64,000 bases of DNA from Tricholoma matsutake (GCA_026075535.2 AP026543.1:11656001-11720000), one strand, 5' to 3'; positions 10,161 to 21,697 are shown, counted from the first letter of the stretch. Notes: a model not told the origin generated them from the sequence alone. Made by a program: numbers and translations.

Positions 10161-10399
10161 TGCAGTACACAAATTTATTTTGTGGGTACTTTATGAAATT
10201 CACCAAGTCCGAAGTCCTTTGAGCTCATATCTAATTGACTTATCATTTGGTTGCACTCGGACTCCAGTTGGACTCCAATGGGGGATTGAACTCTACATGA
10301 CTTAGTGTAGCTCAATTGGACTCCACTCGGACTCCACTCAGACTCCAGTGGACTCCAGTCAGTCCGGTCGGAGTCCACTAGGACAGGTGGGGGACTGTA

Positions 10400-11620
10400 A
10401 AGTACTGAACTTCTGACTTGATCTCCTCTGCAACCTGGTCCTTTGCTTCCTCGACATCTACAAGTGCCAACTGGTCCTGGAGGAGTTCATCTTGCCCCTC
10501 AGGGGTGAGGATGTGAATATCCTGATGATGGGGACATGCTCTGGCCATGTGTCCAGTTTCCCCACAGCAGTAGCAGAGATCCAACCTATGCATGCAGCTA
10601 TGGGCTGCATCAACATCCATTGGTACCAGGACATTGATGGGTGGTGCAGGAGTCTGATGGACAGGAGTGGGGTTATGCTGGGGGAGGGTTTGATTGAAGG
10701 TGTAGGGCACATGAGTGGTAGTTAGAGCACAGAATGCAGCATTAAATACCGCATTTGTGAGTCAGTTCTCATCACAGAGTGAAGCAGCTTCATACCAAGC
10801 ATAGATCTCATTGTCTGCTGGGCACCCTTTCAACATCTGTGCAATCTGGTCCTGAATCTCTCTATTGAGGCCCCATCAGAACTTCACCACAACTGGTAGC
10901 CCACTCCCATATCCTGCCATGTCCACCAAATCCTTAAACTCGTCGATATAATCATCCACAGATCAATGTGCCTGATGGTAAGAGGATGACTCAAGCCATG
11001 TCACTGCTCGGTGGCACTCGTTGAAGGGACAGAAGTGGCATACAAACTCTGCTCAAAAGTCACCCCAAGTGGAGAAATGTAGAGAACCAAGCTCTTTAGT
11101 TTGGTGCAGAATATGGTCCACATAGAGATAGGTGTGTTCAGATTTCATGTATGTGAAGGCCCAATAACTTTTTGCAGCATCGTTGACAAATTGATGCAAC
11201 TGGAGACAGATGTACAACTCACAGGAATTAAGGAATACATGCCCCTGTGCATGTGCACTATTAAATTCAGTGGGGGGGGGGGGATAGTTTGATCTGGGTG
11301 TGCTCCTTAGTGGGCACGTTAGGCGGCATGTCATTATTGGGCATGCTTGGAGTCAGAATGGGGGAAATATTGGTTGTGGAGCTAGTCTGAAGGGTTCTGA
11401 CAAAGTTTTCAATTGTAGATTTAAGCGAATTGATTTGTGCATGTATTCTGGTAACATTGCTTTCAAGTGCATTGAGGCATTCTGATGTGTCCATGGTGCT
11501 AGGGGGTGCGTTAAGTGAAAATGGCAGTGCACTGAAGGCAGGACTGTCAGGAATGGTGTGTAGGGAGTCTATGGAGCTTTGGGAAGTGTTGTACCTGCCT
11601 ATCTTGGGCAGCATGTTCAC
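10400..11620 (-). pseudogene. gag of chromovirus A
   Basis: Minus-strand frames from about 11620 (an ATG opening with MLPKIGRY) downward carry a coiled-coil-like N-terminal part (NALESNVTRIHAQINSLKST near 11500). After a broken middle there is a CCHC zinc knuckle, CYCCGETGHMARAC, at about 10590-10550, preceded by a proline-rich stretch with PMDVDA. The knuckle binds RNA in the virus-like particle. A run of 12 Gs at 11271-11282 and several stops break the frame. gag ends just beyond the joint with the nested element. Confidence 0.8.
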
Positions 11621-11653
11621 AACTTTGGGCCTTAGGAGAGAGTTTTCTATTAT

Positions 11654-12079
11654 AAGGGCAACCTTAGAGGCCACTTAATTAATGGACTAGCAAAGGGAAA
11701 TCCAAAGTTAAAATTATAGTACATACTACAGGGATTGGAGGCGCACCTAGAAAAGGGAAATCTGGGGAGAAAACTCTAAGGACCCTTTTGCCAATGCCCA
11801 GTATATGTGAAGACTGCAAAAATCAAATAATAACCTAAACATAGAAAAGGTGGAGATAGGCAGATCAAGGCTGCCAAATAACATCATACCAAGGGGTAGA
11901 TGTTGGAAAGGGTATTCTGCTTCTAAATATAAAACTGTCAACATGCACAAATGTGATAGAAAGGAAAATTAGTAATAAAATAAGGAAAAATCATAGAAAA
12001 TGAAGAATAGAGTGAGGAAAAATATAGGACAAACATAAAAAAGAGGAGAAACACATGGGGCACCCCCTAGTCCCCTTAC
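11654..12079 (-). repeat. 5' LTR of chromovirus A
   Basis: Pairs with 4106-4541. Read on the minus strand it starts (T)GTAAGGGGACTAGGGGGTG and ends ...GGTTGCCCTT. The followed-by-AGTAT flank at 12080-12084 matches 4101-4105. Confidence 0.85.
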
Positions 12080-12129
12080 AGTATGTCTGTATCTTCTCAG
12101 TGTTGTTCCACACTTGGCCCGAAGCAATG

Positions 12130-13026
12130 TCTGCTTACCTGCAACATCTTGGCAATCCTCTGGCATGTGTGCACAAAAACCATCCAAACATCTCAGGATA
12201 CTGTCAAAGGTGAAGGTATGTAATACTCTGGGCATCCTGTTTTCATCAAACATTGGAAACCACAATCTTTTACAATCTTGAAGGGTTGAGCACTTTCAGA
12301 AACCCAGCAGACAATTTCTGCTCTATGACAAGTAGGTCAGTGATGTATCTGTCTTGATGTTGTGATGGATGAACAAACTTTGTCTCCATCTTTGTGTGTT
12401 TCCGGTGCGAGAAGGTGACCTCCCCTTTTCCAACCCTTTCAAACAATGCTGTGATTGATCCATTTGGATTTCCTGATGTTATTCCTGATTGACAAGCCTT
12501 GGAAGCATCCTTCATTTGGTCAGTGGCTTCAACTGTTTCCACCCCCCAGCACTGCTTGGCGTGCTTTCATAAGTTGCTGGTGGATTTGGCATCTGCCTTG
12601 TCCAAATAACAACAGATCTTCTTCTGGCAGCCTTTGGCAGTGCAGGCAAACTCATGGAAGTTATGCCCCTTGTCATAATCAATAGTGGGTTCTGGATGGA
12701 AGAAGGTGTAAATCAGTGCATTCCAGTCCTTTTTCAAATATTCTGAACTTCATGATAAGCTCTTTTTTGTTATAGGAATATAATGGCGACATACCAAGCT
12801 CAGCATCTGCTCCCTCTTCCATGTCACTAGTGCTTTCATCGATGATGGATGGTTCATTGCTCTTGGTACTACTGGTGTCAGATAATGATATAGCATCTCC
12901 AGTCAGTCCTTTTCTCTTCTTTTTTGGCAATAGGGCTTTGATGACTTTTGATGCTTTCCACTTTAGGGTTGCCATGACTTTTGTTGAGTGCTTCATGGAT
13001 CCATCAGATCTGTGTGAAGCAGGCAT
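12130..13026 (-). pseudogene. hAT-type transposase remnant with BED zinc finger
   Basis: The minus strand begins with an ATG at 13024-13026 (MPASHRSDGSMKH), with a basic and then acidic N-terminus. A GTATGT intron after about 12790 leads into a BED-type finger, FACTAKGCQKK (Cys-x4-Cys) followed by KHAKQCW (His/Cys end). The reading then continues to about 12130 as the region preceding the catalytic core (EIVCWVSES..., MKTGCPEYYIPSP), ending at a GTAAGC donor. Stops at L*KH (TGA) and S*DV (TGA) interrupt it. The RNase H-like DDE core and dimerisation domain are missing: sequence right of the chromovirus insertion is not continued by hAT sequence on the left. Confidence 0.65.
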
Positions 13027-13059
13027 GATGCTGGTTCTTCCTTTCCTTTTCTGTCATGT

Positions 13060-13640
13060 GTATAATTATACTTGAAACTCCACTACTGTACAGTTTCTCA
13101 AGTTAGGTTTTGTAGTTATAAGTACCTTTGTATTGATATCCTGAGGCACAGGTTTTAGCAGGTTGTGGGTCCCTTGATGATGACCCATACCCATACCTGT
13201 AACCCCTATGGGTTACTGAACCCATGCTATTGCCTAGTTGCAAGGGCAAGGGCAAGGGCATCAGTGGTAGGATTGGCAGTGGTAGGATTGGCAGAGGTAG
13301 GATTGGCAGAGGTAGGGTCTGCAGAGGTAGGATTGGCAGTGGCATTAACATCAGCTTCAGCAGCGGTAGGATTGGCAGCAAAAGGAAATGAAACTGTATG
13401 GCAACAGATGACCCCACCATCATCTCAAAACAATCAGCTGCCACAAAGATCGGCTTTAATTCCATTGGATTTGGCATTATCAGATGCCCAATGTACCTGA
13501 AGGACAGCTGATGACCTTGTACAAGAAGAATGTTGGAAGAAGATAGAGAATAAAAAAAGTAAAATTTGCAGAGTAAATTTACAAAGCAATCTATACATGT
13601 AATAAATAAACAAAAAATGTCCAATTCCTATTCTTTTCTC
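13060..13640. repeat. 18-bp minisatellite in a gene-poor stretch
   Basis: Between about 13245 and 13385 the unit GGCAGTGGTAGGATT (with a GTA/GAG variant) is repeated some seven times. On the minus strand it reads as a PLPILPLPILP-type run of 173 codons in total, which I take as a repeat artefact. Nothing else is identifiable. Confidence 0.55.
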
Positions 13641-13791
13641 CCTTATTTAGCTTTGTCTCTATCCTCTGAAGTTCCCGCTCTCTTCTTCAGGTTTGGCTGA
13701 GGGGTCATGCTTCTTGAATGTAAGGCTGGCAGAGCATGTGACAAGAGCTGTGGTGACTGGTGTAACTGTGAGAAAGTCTTGTTTCAGAGGT

Positions 13792-15600
13792 CTATATGAT
13801 CAGAGGCAGTTGGAGGGAGACATTGCTGATAACTGCCAATGCTGGTTCAGCAGTGTTGGCATTGGCAAGTGAAGTGGGAGCAAAGGGGGGAGGAAGTGGT
13901 GGGCCACAGATGTTGCATGCTGAGCCACTTCTTGAGAGTCTTGTGGCATGGCAGGAACCATGTGTATCACTGGACCAGAGGGGGCCCCTTGGCCTCAGCC
14001 ATGACCTGCTCAGCATTGGCACCAATGAGTCTTGCTCCATGGGTTTGGCCATTGGTGCATCAGCCACAGCCATAGCCAGTCCCTGGCCAATGGGTTCAGC
14101 TTTGACACTATGAACTTGCATGGCAGCCTCATTGACATGATTGGCATTGGCAGCAGATGAGCCTTCCTGCAGGACAACCAGTGCAGTGGCCACTGCCAAT
14201 CCCAGGGTCTCCTTGACATGCTTGGCATATTCCTTCAGCTCAGCATGGAGGTGCTGGGCATCGGCATCAGCATTGACATTGGGCATGTCTTCATTGGCCC
14301 CCATCTCTTTGGCCATGCCCATGGCTCATCTCCAACTTGGACCCCCCTGGATGTAGTTGACCCAATCAGTGGTAAACCCATTGTAAAGGACGATGGGTTG
14401 GCCACCACCCTGCAACCCAAGGTATGCTTCGAGGTTGTCCATCCTATTTGACAGTGAGGTTAAAGTGTCCAACATTTGTTTTATCTGGGCTAAGGGTTCC
14501 CGGAGTGTCTCTTCCATCCATCATGCTTAATTGTACATGTCATGCTCCACTTGTTCTAGCTGTGCTACGAGGGCAGCATAACTGGGAGCAGGAGTGGGAG
14601 CAGGAGCAGGAGCAGGAGCAGCAGTTGGTTGAGGCTTGGGATCAGCCATCTTGATATCATCTACAGCTATGTGTAGAGGTGTTAGTGGTTGTATGTATTG
14701 TGATAAGTAAAACTCACCCTTATATTTCCCTTTTTTCTTTTGAGTGAACCACCTGGGTGATGGTTCTTCTCCACTGGAAGATGGAGCCTTCCTGGATCTT
14801 CTTCTGGCTGGTCCCTTTCCTTTCCTCAGTCTGGCTGCTGGACCCACATTGTCTGTGTCACACAAAACTTTGCTCTTACTGCAATAGAAGCATGCCTTTT
14901 TGCCATTCACCTGCTCATAGCAATTGCACCCAAGCTTGGCACACAGTGAACACAGTGTTCCTCTCTGTCTCCCAGGCTGGGGTACTCCTTGGGCTTTTGA
15001 AGCATTGTCCCTCTTCTGCTTCATCATGGCATTGGCACCAGCATCACTCTCCATCCCCTCTGTTTCCCCCTCTTTGACTGCCCTGCTCCAGCTCTGTCTG
15101 ACCCAGACCTTGTCACTACCAGTACCTCTTACCAGCATAGGTTTCATGGCTGGTGCTGATGGGCACACATCTTGGCATGGAGCTTTTGCCTGGTGTGTTG
15201 GTCTCAATCATGACACTTCTGCTGGTTCTATTGCAGCAGATAGCCCTGGTTCCTGCTTCTGGACTGCCATTGGTCTGGGCAATGGTTTACCTCCATTGAC
15301 CTTCAATGAATTCTGTGTCCCCTGCCTTCTCTGACTTTGCCCATGCCACAACAAATCCCCATAAGAATGCATCAGCATGGAACCCTTTCTGCACATCCTC
15401 CAACAGAACCTCCTTTTGCCAAGTAAATAATTTTTTCTACACTATGTGAGTGCCACAGTTGTCCTGACAGCACGCTGATCACTTACCAGTGCCCATTTTT
15501 GGTCCTTCATTATGGCCTGATGTTTCCTTCATGAAGCCCTTTATGGACTGCATTGTCAATTTTGTTGATTTGGCTGAGAACTTGTTGGGGTGTAATGTTC
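13792..15600 (-). pseudogene. Zinc-cluster-like repetitive mushroom family protein, degenerate
   Basis: The minus strand from about 15600 to 14330 holds, in order: an N-terminal part with DQRAVRTTVAL (15460s); a basic/acidic stretch; a cysteine block CSLCAKLGCNC ... KKACFYCSKSKVLC (near 14950-14870) with C-x2-C pairs spaced like a small zinc cluster; a basic region; an alanine/proline run; and a coiled-coil-like helix (14517-14400, with LTSLSNRMDNLEAYLGL). Below 14330 an Ala/Met-rich extension built on a GCCATTGGC-like repeat reaches 13792. The cysteine pattern is like that of the antisense gene inside the chromovirus at 54869-55680. Function is unknown; a DNA- or RNA-binding role is only a guess. 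Frameshifts separate the parts. Confidence 0.5.
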
Positions 15601-15785
15601 ATGATGAGATGAGTCAGTGCAGCTATGGGGTCGGGTTGGATAGATGTTGATATGTGAAACAATGAAAATCAACAATCACATGTTTTGATAGATCTGATAG
15701 ATATACACAAACAAATAATGTCTGATCTGATCACTGATTAAATACATAAGATAGTGTTATCACCTCTGTTATATTGATCCACACA

Positions 15786-16625
15786 ATGAGCAATCAGCAG
15801 CAAAGCCAGGCAGACATTCCTGATGGGTATGTCCCTATTCAAAGTGACAATGGGCAGCACTATCTAGTGCCCCATTTTAAGATTCCAGCCACCCATCAGA
15901 CAATGGAGGCCTATTGCAAGAAGGTCAAATTCAATGTGCACAAGGCACATGGGGGGGGGGGGGGGGTAAGTTTTCCTTCATTTCAAAGTGTTGATGCCGT
16001 TGGCCAATGCCACATCTCTGGCCAATGCCATGTCTCTGGCTGATGCCATGTCTCTGGCCAATGCCATGTTTCTGGCCAATGCTGTGTTTCTGGCCAATGC
16101 TGTGTTTCTGGCCAATGCCATGTCTTATTTGCCTATGTTGTGTATCCACTGACTCATCATCAATTTACAGTCCGGAAACATGACCAATAAACCATACTAC
16201 ACTATGGCCCAAAACCAGCTCATACTACCTGCTGATCCAGTAAGTGTCTTCATCCTACATTTGTGTGGCTATATTAGTTGATCCTGTTGCAGAACTTGAC
16301 AGACAGGGAGTTGTTGAGCTACCATGCTGAAGTAAAGGCCCTGCAAACCCAGCTTGGCATGTCATACAAACATGCTAGTCATTGCCTCTACATGGCCAAG
16401 GTTGAGAAGCTGGAACAGCAAGATATTACATTGAAGACATATGCAACTTTGAAGGAAAGGATGGAGCATAATCTGAAATCATTCAAAAGCAGATTCTCAG
16501 AAATTCCAGCAGACCATTGTCCCATGACAGTGCCAATGACACCATGGCTGATTCCCCTGCTGATTCTCACTGATGTGGCATCACTCAATGACATGGCCTA
16601 CCTTACTCTTTTTACATCTACATAG
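15786..16625 (+). CDS. Uncharacterised 193-residue protein, three exons, apparently intact
   Basis: ATG at 15786. Exons are 15786-15965, 16171-16239 and 16293-16625 (TAG stop). Intron 1 (GTAAGT...TTACAG) is 205 bp and intron 2 (GTAAGT...TTGCAG) 53 bp. All joints are in phase 0 and the frame is open throughout, giving 193 residues. The N-terminus is MSNQQQSQADIPDGYVPIQS, residues 36-60 are basic and end in a Gly run, and residues 84-150 form a charged helical region beginning NLTDRELLSYHAEVKALQ, probably a coiled coil. I believe related short proteins are repeated in mushroom genomes, but I know no function. Intron 1 consists mostly of an 18-bp minisatellite, and exon 1 ends in a run of 16 Gs that includes the splice donor. 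Confidence 0.65.
15985..16120 (+). repeat. 18-bp minisatellite inside intron 1
   Basis: About seven copies of TCTCTGGCCAATGCCATG with small changes (ctgatgcc, gctgtgttt). The array lies wholly between the donor at 15966 and the acceptor at 16170, so its length does not affect the protein. Confidence 0.85.
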
Positions 16626-16629
16626 CTAG

Positions 16630-18400
16630 GACCAACATCATTATTTTAGCTAGTATGAACATGGTTTTTTTTGCTGGATCTAACCCATTAATATTGCCCA
16701 TACCCATTGTCCATCTTGTTTGCCGATGCTGATGCCTGTGTCTGGTGCTATTTTATAGGTTACCAATGTCTATATTACATTCTTAATGCATTTCTACTAT
16801 AGCTGGTCACCTACTCGGCCACACTGGGTACTCAGCCAAACATGTATTTAATGATTAAATAGCTGCTAATTTGGGTAGTTATGTGTTTTGATTTTGAGAA
16901 TTGGACCTAAGAAAGGTGTATTTGCACCTCATTCTCCGATTGTGATCCGTTGCCAAGATATGATGGCTTGATGTGTGCCGAAATGTTATTTTGACATGTT
17001 TTCTTATTTCCTGCTTGTGCCTGATATGGTAATCCACTGCGTCGAGCATCATTTCTTCACCTCTTGCCTCAAACCTTGTTGCACATCTCAAGCACATCTA
17101 TCACATCCCAGTCTGCTCTTCATTTGCATGTATTTATGGGTTTTGGAACATTAGTTACTTATCATAAGGCTGGGTAACATGTTTCTTGATCCTAAGATCA
17201 CTGTGACCTTGAGTTGATGATTGCGAGCACATGGACCTGCTGCCACCTTCAACCTTCTTGTATGTTGTTCTCATCACTATTCCTGTCCTTTAAATGATAC
17301 CCCACTATTTTTATATATTTTTGTTCTCTCATATGTGACATACTTACACTAAAATGCCATTTTTTGCATACCTGTACTTCAAAATGAAGTTTTTGTCCAA
17401 GGGTAACATTGGGGAAAAATTGGCTATGCAGGTACATAGCTGTATCATTAAATATTATTATAAGACTCTCAAGGCACCCAACCAAGGTAACTTCTTCCTC
17501 TAACAGCCAACCTCCTCATCCCTCTCTGATGCTGCCTCAGCCAGATTTTTGCACCAGAAGCATAGAGGGAGCTACAGAGGCTATAATGGAATAATAAGAT
17601 GTGGACATGTATTTATGAAAATTTTGAAGGCTTCTCTGAGCTGCATTCCTTCTGCTGCATTGATGGGGGCTGAGAATGTTGCGAGGAGAAGGAGGGACAA
17701 TTCAACTGCATTTTAAGGCATTAAACTACTTTATGAGTTGAATGCATATTTGCATGCAATTATGCCTCTGTATATAAAGTGGTGACCTGTTAACAGTCAA
17801 AGACACTTTCCACAACAACAATGTGCAGCGTATCAACATAATTTTCCACACCTGGCTGACTTGCTGGTTTTGCTTAATTTGACAGTCTCTGCTGCAAAAT
17901 ATTCACAGTGTGCATAATACTGAATGTAAAAATACAAAACCTATATCAGCTGCTTTGCAACATCCTGGATAAGGGTCCAATAACAACTAAAAACCATTAA
18001 TCATTCATATTCAATCCCCTTTCATCCTGGACTCTTACGTGGCCAACTACCTAACCTTCCATAGTACTGTATGGAAGAGCAAGCATTGTCATAGTGCATT
18101 CATTTGTTACTATAGTACATACAATATATACATAGAGAGTGTTCAACATAGTCTGATACCAAAGCCCTGCCTAATCCCAGCTGCCTAATCCCAGCTGCCT
18201 GATGCCAATGCTGATGCCAATGCCTGTGTCACCAATTCATAGGTTACCATGTCTATACAACTTCCATGCTCAATTATCTACTGTATTGTAATGTAATGTA
18301 CTGTCTAGGAAGATATCAATAGTGCATCCATTGGTTACTATAGTAGGTACATATATATAGAGCATTTGACAGTGTCCACCAAACCCATATCACTCAACAC
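16630..18400. repeat. Gene-poor stretch with a short duplicated segment
   Basis: No gene is recognised. A segment of about 65 bp (GATGCTGATGCCTGTGTC ... ATAGGTTACCAATGTCTATA) at 16725-16790 recurs at about 18205-18270 with small changes. Both copies are followed by AT-rich sequence, which suggests a dispersed repeat. Confidence 0.4.
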
Positions 18401-18576
18401 AGTATGTGTTTGATAGACCATATCATTTGATACAGTGTAGCTTACCTTTGTGGGTTTGTGATCATGGGTGTGTACCATCTTTGATGTTTGCTGTTTGCAC
18501 ATCTGGACTTTTTGCCTCCTATCTCAGGACAATCAATGGAAAAAAAAGGCTGCTGTTTGAGCAAGCTCTCCCATCT

Positions 18577-18925
18577 AGTGTTGCCATGGCTCGAGCCACA
18601 TTTTTTGCTATCTTGGGAAATAAATTACATAAAATCACTAAAATATTTGAGGAGCTAGATCCCATCAAAAGCCGAGGGGTCTCCTGCCAACTCTAAGTGA
18701 TCGGAGAAGTGGTTCCTGAGATATTCCGGTGGCTTTGAAACAGCTTGGCTTAGCTGTTTCAAAGCCACCGGAATATCTCAGGAACCACTTCTCCGATCAC
18801 TTAGAGTTGGCAGGAGACCCCTCGGCTTTTGATGGGATCTAGCTCCTCAAATATTTTAGTGATTTTATGTAATTTATTTCCCAAGATAGCAAAAAATGCA
18901 GCTCAAGCCATGGCAACACTACGAG
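18577..18925. mobile_element. Foldback element, near-perfect 170-bp arms
   Basis: The arms 18577-18745 and 18752-18920 are reverse complements with only a few mismatches (for example GGCTCGAGCCAC against GGCTTGAGCTGC) and a 6-nt loop at 18746-18751. TCCCATCT occurs directly before (18569-18576) and after (18926-18933), consistent with an 8-bp target duplication. It has no coding capacity. Confidence 0.8.
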
Positions 18926-18952
18926 TCCCATCTCTGAACTCTCAAAGATCAA

Positions 18953-20395
18953 ATGGCCTGCCACACCAAGGTAAGCTGGATCTTGTTGGAGCATAATTGT
19001 GACACCAGGCACTCATATTCTTTCTCTCTTGTTTCTAGTAATATCAAAGTTGAGGAGTACATTTTAAGGTCTCCTTTCATTGGTACCATATCATGGGAGC
19101 CTGATATCGATCCTTCCAGTCAACTGGACAACTGTGTCATCATGGCTGATGGTACAACAGCTGTTGATGACATCAATGATGCCTGTGAGGCTGCTGATTC
19201 TGATTCTGAGTATGTATAAATTTCCTTCCAAGCACTTCTGTCACCTTACCAGGGAATGTAGGATCCCTCATTGGTCATGCTGAAAAGCATGCAAGACCCA
19301 CAGCTCATTCCACTTTATAAGGATTTGTTTGATCTGGGGTATGCCTTGCATTGTTGTCATGAAAACTACTGCTAATTTGTGTTGCTTTCCAGGGTTTATT
19401 GGTCTGTGAAGCCATTCTTGTATGTCAAGTGTTGGGATGGGTGTGGTTACTATGGATGAAATAGAGTCTTTTTTGGGTGTTGGCATGATTTCACATGTCA
19501 CTTCTATATCATTGTATTTTGATTGGTGCTGAATGGCTATGTTTTTATTCAGTCATTTGGTACAAGTGCTACTCCTCACTCATCCTGGTTTCTTTGTGAA
19601 TATTGCCAGATGATTTCATACAAGAGGGTGGTCACCTGAAGGTGAAAGACCCTCTGCAACAGCTGTCTGTATTATGACCAGTGTCATCTCCAAATGTTCC
19701 ATTGTTGTGGAGGGTATCTCAGGAGCACCGGACTCTATCAAAGCTGTTCACAAAGTCTCCATCTTACCCTTCCATCAGGATTTCTGGTGCAATGCAACCT
19801 TTCTGGGTGTTGTGTTCCAGTTCAGCACCATAGCAGTCTCTGTGTCCACTGATGGCATCGCCTTTACCACAAGGCCAAAACCTCCTTATCCTGTTGTGTC
19901 TTCATGTGAGTTGTTCTTCATTTTATTATTAAATTATTTCAACTGTATGCTACACAGCCAACTTGGCTCCTTCCACACCAAAAAAGAAAGGGTCTTGGAC
20001 CATTATGGTCATGCACAGCCCTGTGCCTACCTGACAAAAAGATGATTATGTCACTACAAGAACATTTTCAGATAGAAGTAAGTGTTTCTGACTGTTATAC
20101 TTTTTTGTAGTGACTTCATGAAGATCATTTGTTCCTATCTATGGTGGTTGAGTTGATGGTTGGAAGGAGTTTAGCTACTCTGATGCTGATTTTTCAAGAA
20201 TTGCAAACTGGCCTCTATATAAGTGAGGGTTGCATGATCTTCCAGTTGACTCACTTGTCTCTGTTGGGTATACTGTAAACACATTTGGTGGCACAGTCAG
20301 TGGCAATGGCAAAGAGGCTCGTACCTACACCAATCTTTTGACAAACCTTCAGTTCATTATTTTGCTGGTGTTGCTGGCCAACAAGTGAGCTGTCA
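18953..20395 (+). pseudogene. Repetitive mushroom family gene remnant (unknown function)
   Basis: Coding-like pieces in plus-strand order: 19030-19219 (VEEYILRSPFIGTISWEPDI, then an acidic ADSDSEYV end), 19674-19900 (SKCSIVVEGISGAPDSIKAV, then FHQDFWCNATFLG...FSTIAVSVSTDGI), and 20265-20394 (GYTVNTFGGTVSGNGKEART, then LLTNLQFIILLVL). The pieces lie in different frames with GT/AG candidates between them (GTGAGTTGTTC near 19906, for example). I link the pattern to a multi-copy Agaricomycete family of unknown role. Stops between pieces make an intact gene unlikely. It may be cargo of the Helitron-like unit that follows. Confidence 0.4.
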
Positions 20396-21697
20396 TGGTC
20401 TCTAGTGTATTTTTCTTGTGTGCCTGTACAAGTGCTTGTATTGATGAAGTATACTGTATACCATGTCTGGTGGTCAAGCATGTTTTGAGTTTTCATTGTT
20501 TCATGTTGTGCGATCTGGAATTGTCATGTGATGTTAATCATCAATCATATTTGCCACATTGCAGGGTCTCACCTTGCTGCTATCTCTCAGATATTTGAGG
20601 ATGGCCAGAACCAAACTACAGCAAGAAGAAGCATGGCTCTGCTCCACTTGGTCGCATCCCTTCCACCAGTGTCAGGGCACCTACATCACATGTTCTTTGA
20701 TGCACACCATCTTTGATCAACTTTCAAAGCTGTACCTTGGAACAGTGCAGTCTCAATTATTATGACCAGTTGACCCCATTGGTTTGGTTGGTGTTGACAT
20801 CTCACATGTCACATATATCACATGTCAATGCATGCACATGATCATGTTGTTTGGTGTTAATACCACAGGTGTCTGTTTTTTTTTGGCTTTGATATTGAAT
20901 GTTGGCTTGGAGCCTCTTTGATTTGATATGTGTATGCATTTGTTACAGGTCCCTGTGCTTGTGCTGTTCTGTTATCTCAATGTTTCCCTTCTGGAATGTT
21001 GGTATACTGCCTTTCCATGCCTACTCAACTCCTCTGCTTATCTGCTCGTGAGTAGTGTGCCCTTCCTCATGCTATTGAATGGCAGTCCTCCACTGTTGGT
21101 GTCTCTTGCCCATTTGGGACTGTCTGCCCTGTCCATCTGGTGGAAAGTTCCATCTCGACTGTTGAACATCTTGTGCTGCATGTGCAGTCTCTTGAGCCAA
21201 TTTTTTTTGTCCTTGAGCAAAGAGATGACAAGTGTCTGTTCTCTGCCCTTGAGTCAAGTGTTGCCATTCAACACATCATTGTTTTTGAATTTGAACTATC
21301 AAGTTTTGCTCTCTGCTCTATGTGCCATTACAGATTTTCTTACTTATGTCTTTGTGACTTTGTTGGAATGTTCCTGTTCTCCGTTGTGGAAGTTGCTATT
21401 TTGCACTTATGTCCTTCCTTTGTGCCACATCTCAGCAACCTGTCATTGCATAGCTCTCAAACTCTTGCAAAACCAATGTTCTCATCACGATTATACAGTT
21501 ATGATGTCTGTGCTGTCTGCTTCTTGGTCTACTGTATCTCTGTATGCCCCTCAGCAGCATGTCTACACTCACCATGGTAGGTGTCATGTTGTATATGGAA
21601 TGACTCTGCTAGTGTTAACGAGTAATATGTCACAAATTGTTTTGTCTGCGATCACTGACTTTCACTCCTCATCTTTTGAAGGTTATCAGAAACATGT
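20396..21697 (+). other. Sequence left of the nested element; long ORF of doubtful reality
   Basis: A 259-codon frame spans 20928-21707 but runs into the inserted element and is very rich in Leu, Ser and Cys, as expected from T/C-rich non-coding DNA. Its last 30 codons (SAITDFHSSSFEGYQKHV) look better composed. They meet 24675 if the element at 21698-24674 is excised at its 10-bp duplication, so part of a Helitron-type upstream exon may be here. Confidence 0.3.

Larger units (their letters stand above)
8213..10397. mobile_element. Inverted-repeat element with tRNA-like promoters at both ends (copy 1)
   Basis: The termini are CACTCCCCCACCTTTCCTAG and, inverted at the right end, CAGTCCCCCACCTGTCCTAG. 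The inverted match runs on into AGTGGACTCCGAC, about 33 bp with two or three mismatches. TA flanks both ends (8211-8212, 10398-10399), and the surrounding sequence reads TTTA|...|TAAA, so TA is either the duplicated target or part of the terminal repeat. Inside each end lies a tract of degenerate GGACTCCA/GGAGTCCA repeats (8232-8470 and 10240-10390), then a tRNA-like A/B-box pair pointing outward. The core (8640-9985) is GC-rich and holds two intron-like units and a row of hairpins. No transposase is encoded, so it is non-autonomous. A TA target suggests Tc1/mariner-type mobilisation. A relative lies at 36180-38085. Confidence 0.8.
4106..12079 (-). mobile_element. Ty3/Gypsy chromovirus 'A', degenerate, with a nested element
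   Basis: This is a complete but decayed LTR retrotransposon on the minus strand: LTR at 11654-12079 (5'), gag, protease, RT, RNase H, integrase, chromodomain, LTR at 4106-4541 (3'). Both flanks carry AGTAT (4101-4105 and 12080-12084), a perfect 5-bp target duplication. The inverted-repeat element at 8213-10397 was inserted later, at the gag/pol junction. There are many stops and frameshifts in the coding part, so it is inactive. Boundaries are good to about 3 bp because AGTAT overlaps the LTR ends. Confidence 0.85.

Noticed and set aside
4106..12079. TG...CA ends for the LTRs of chromovirus A
   Set aside because: The right border is TGTAAGGGG-like but the other end reads CCCTT(ATA) in both copies, and the AGTAT duplication fixes the border a few bases further in.
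13103..13624. Pro/Leu-repeat protein on the minus strand
   Set aside because: The reading is produced by an 18-bp minisatellite; flanks show no coding character.
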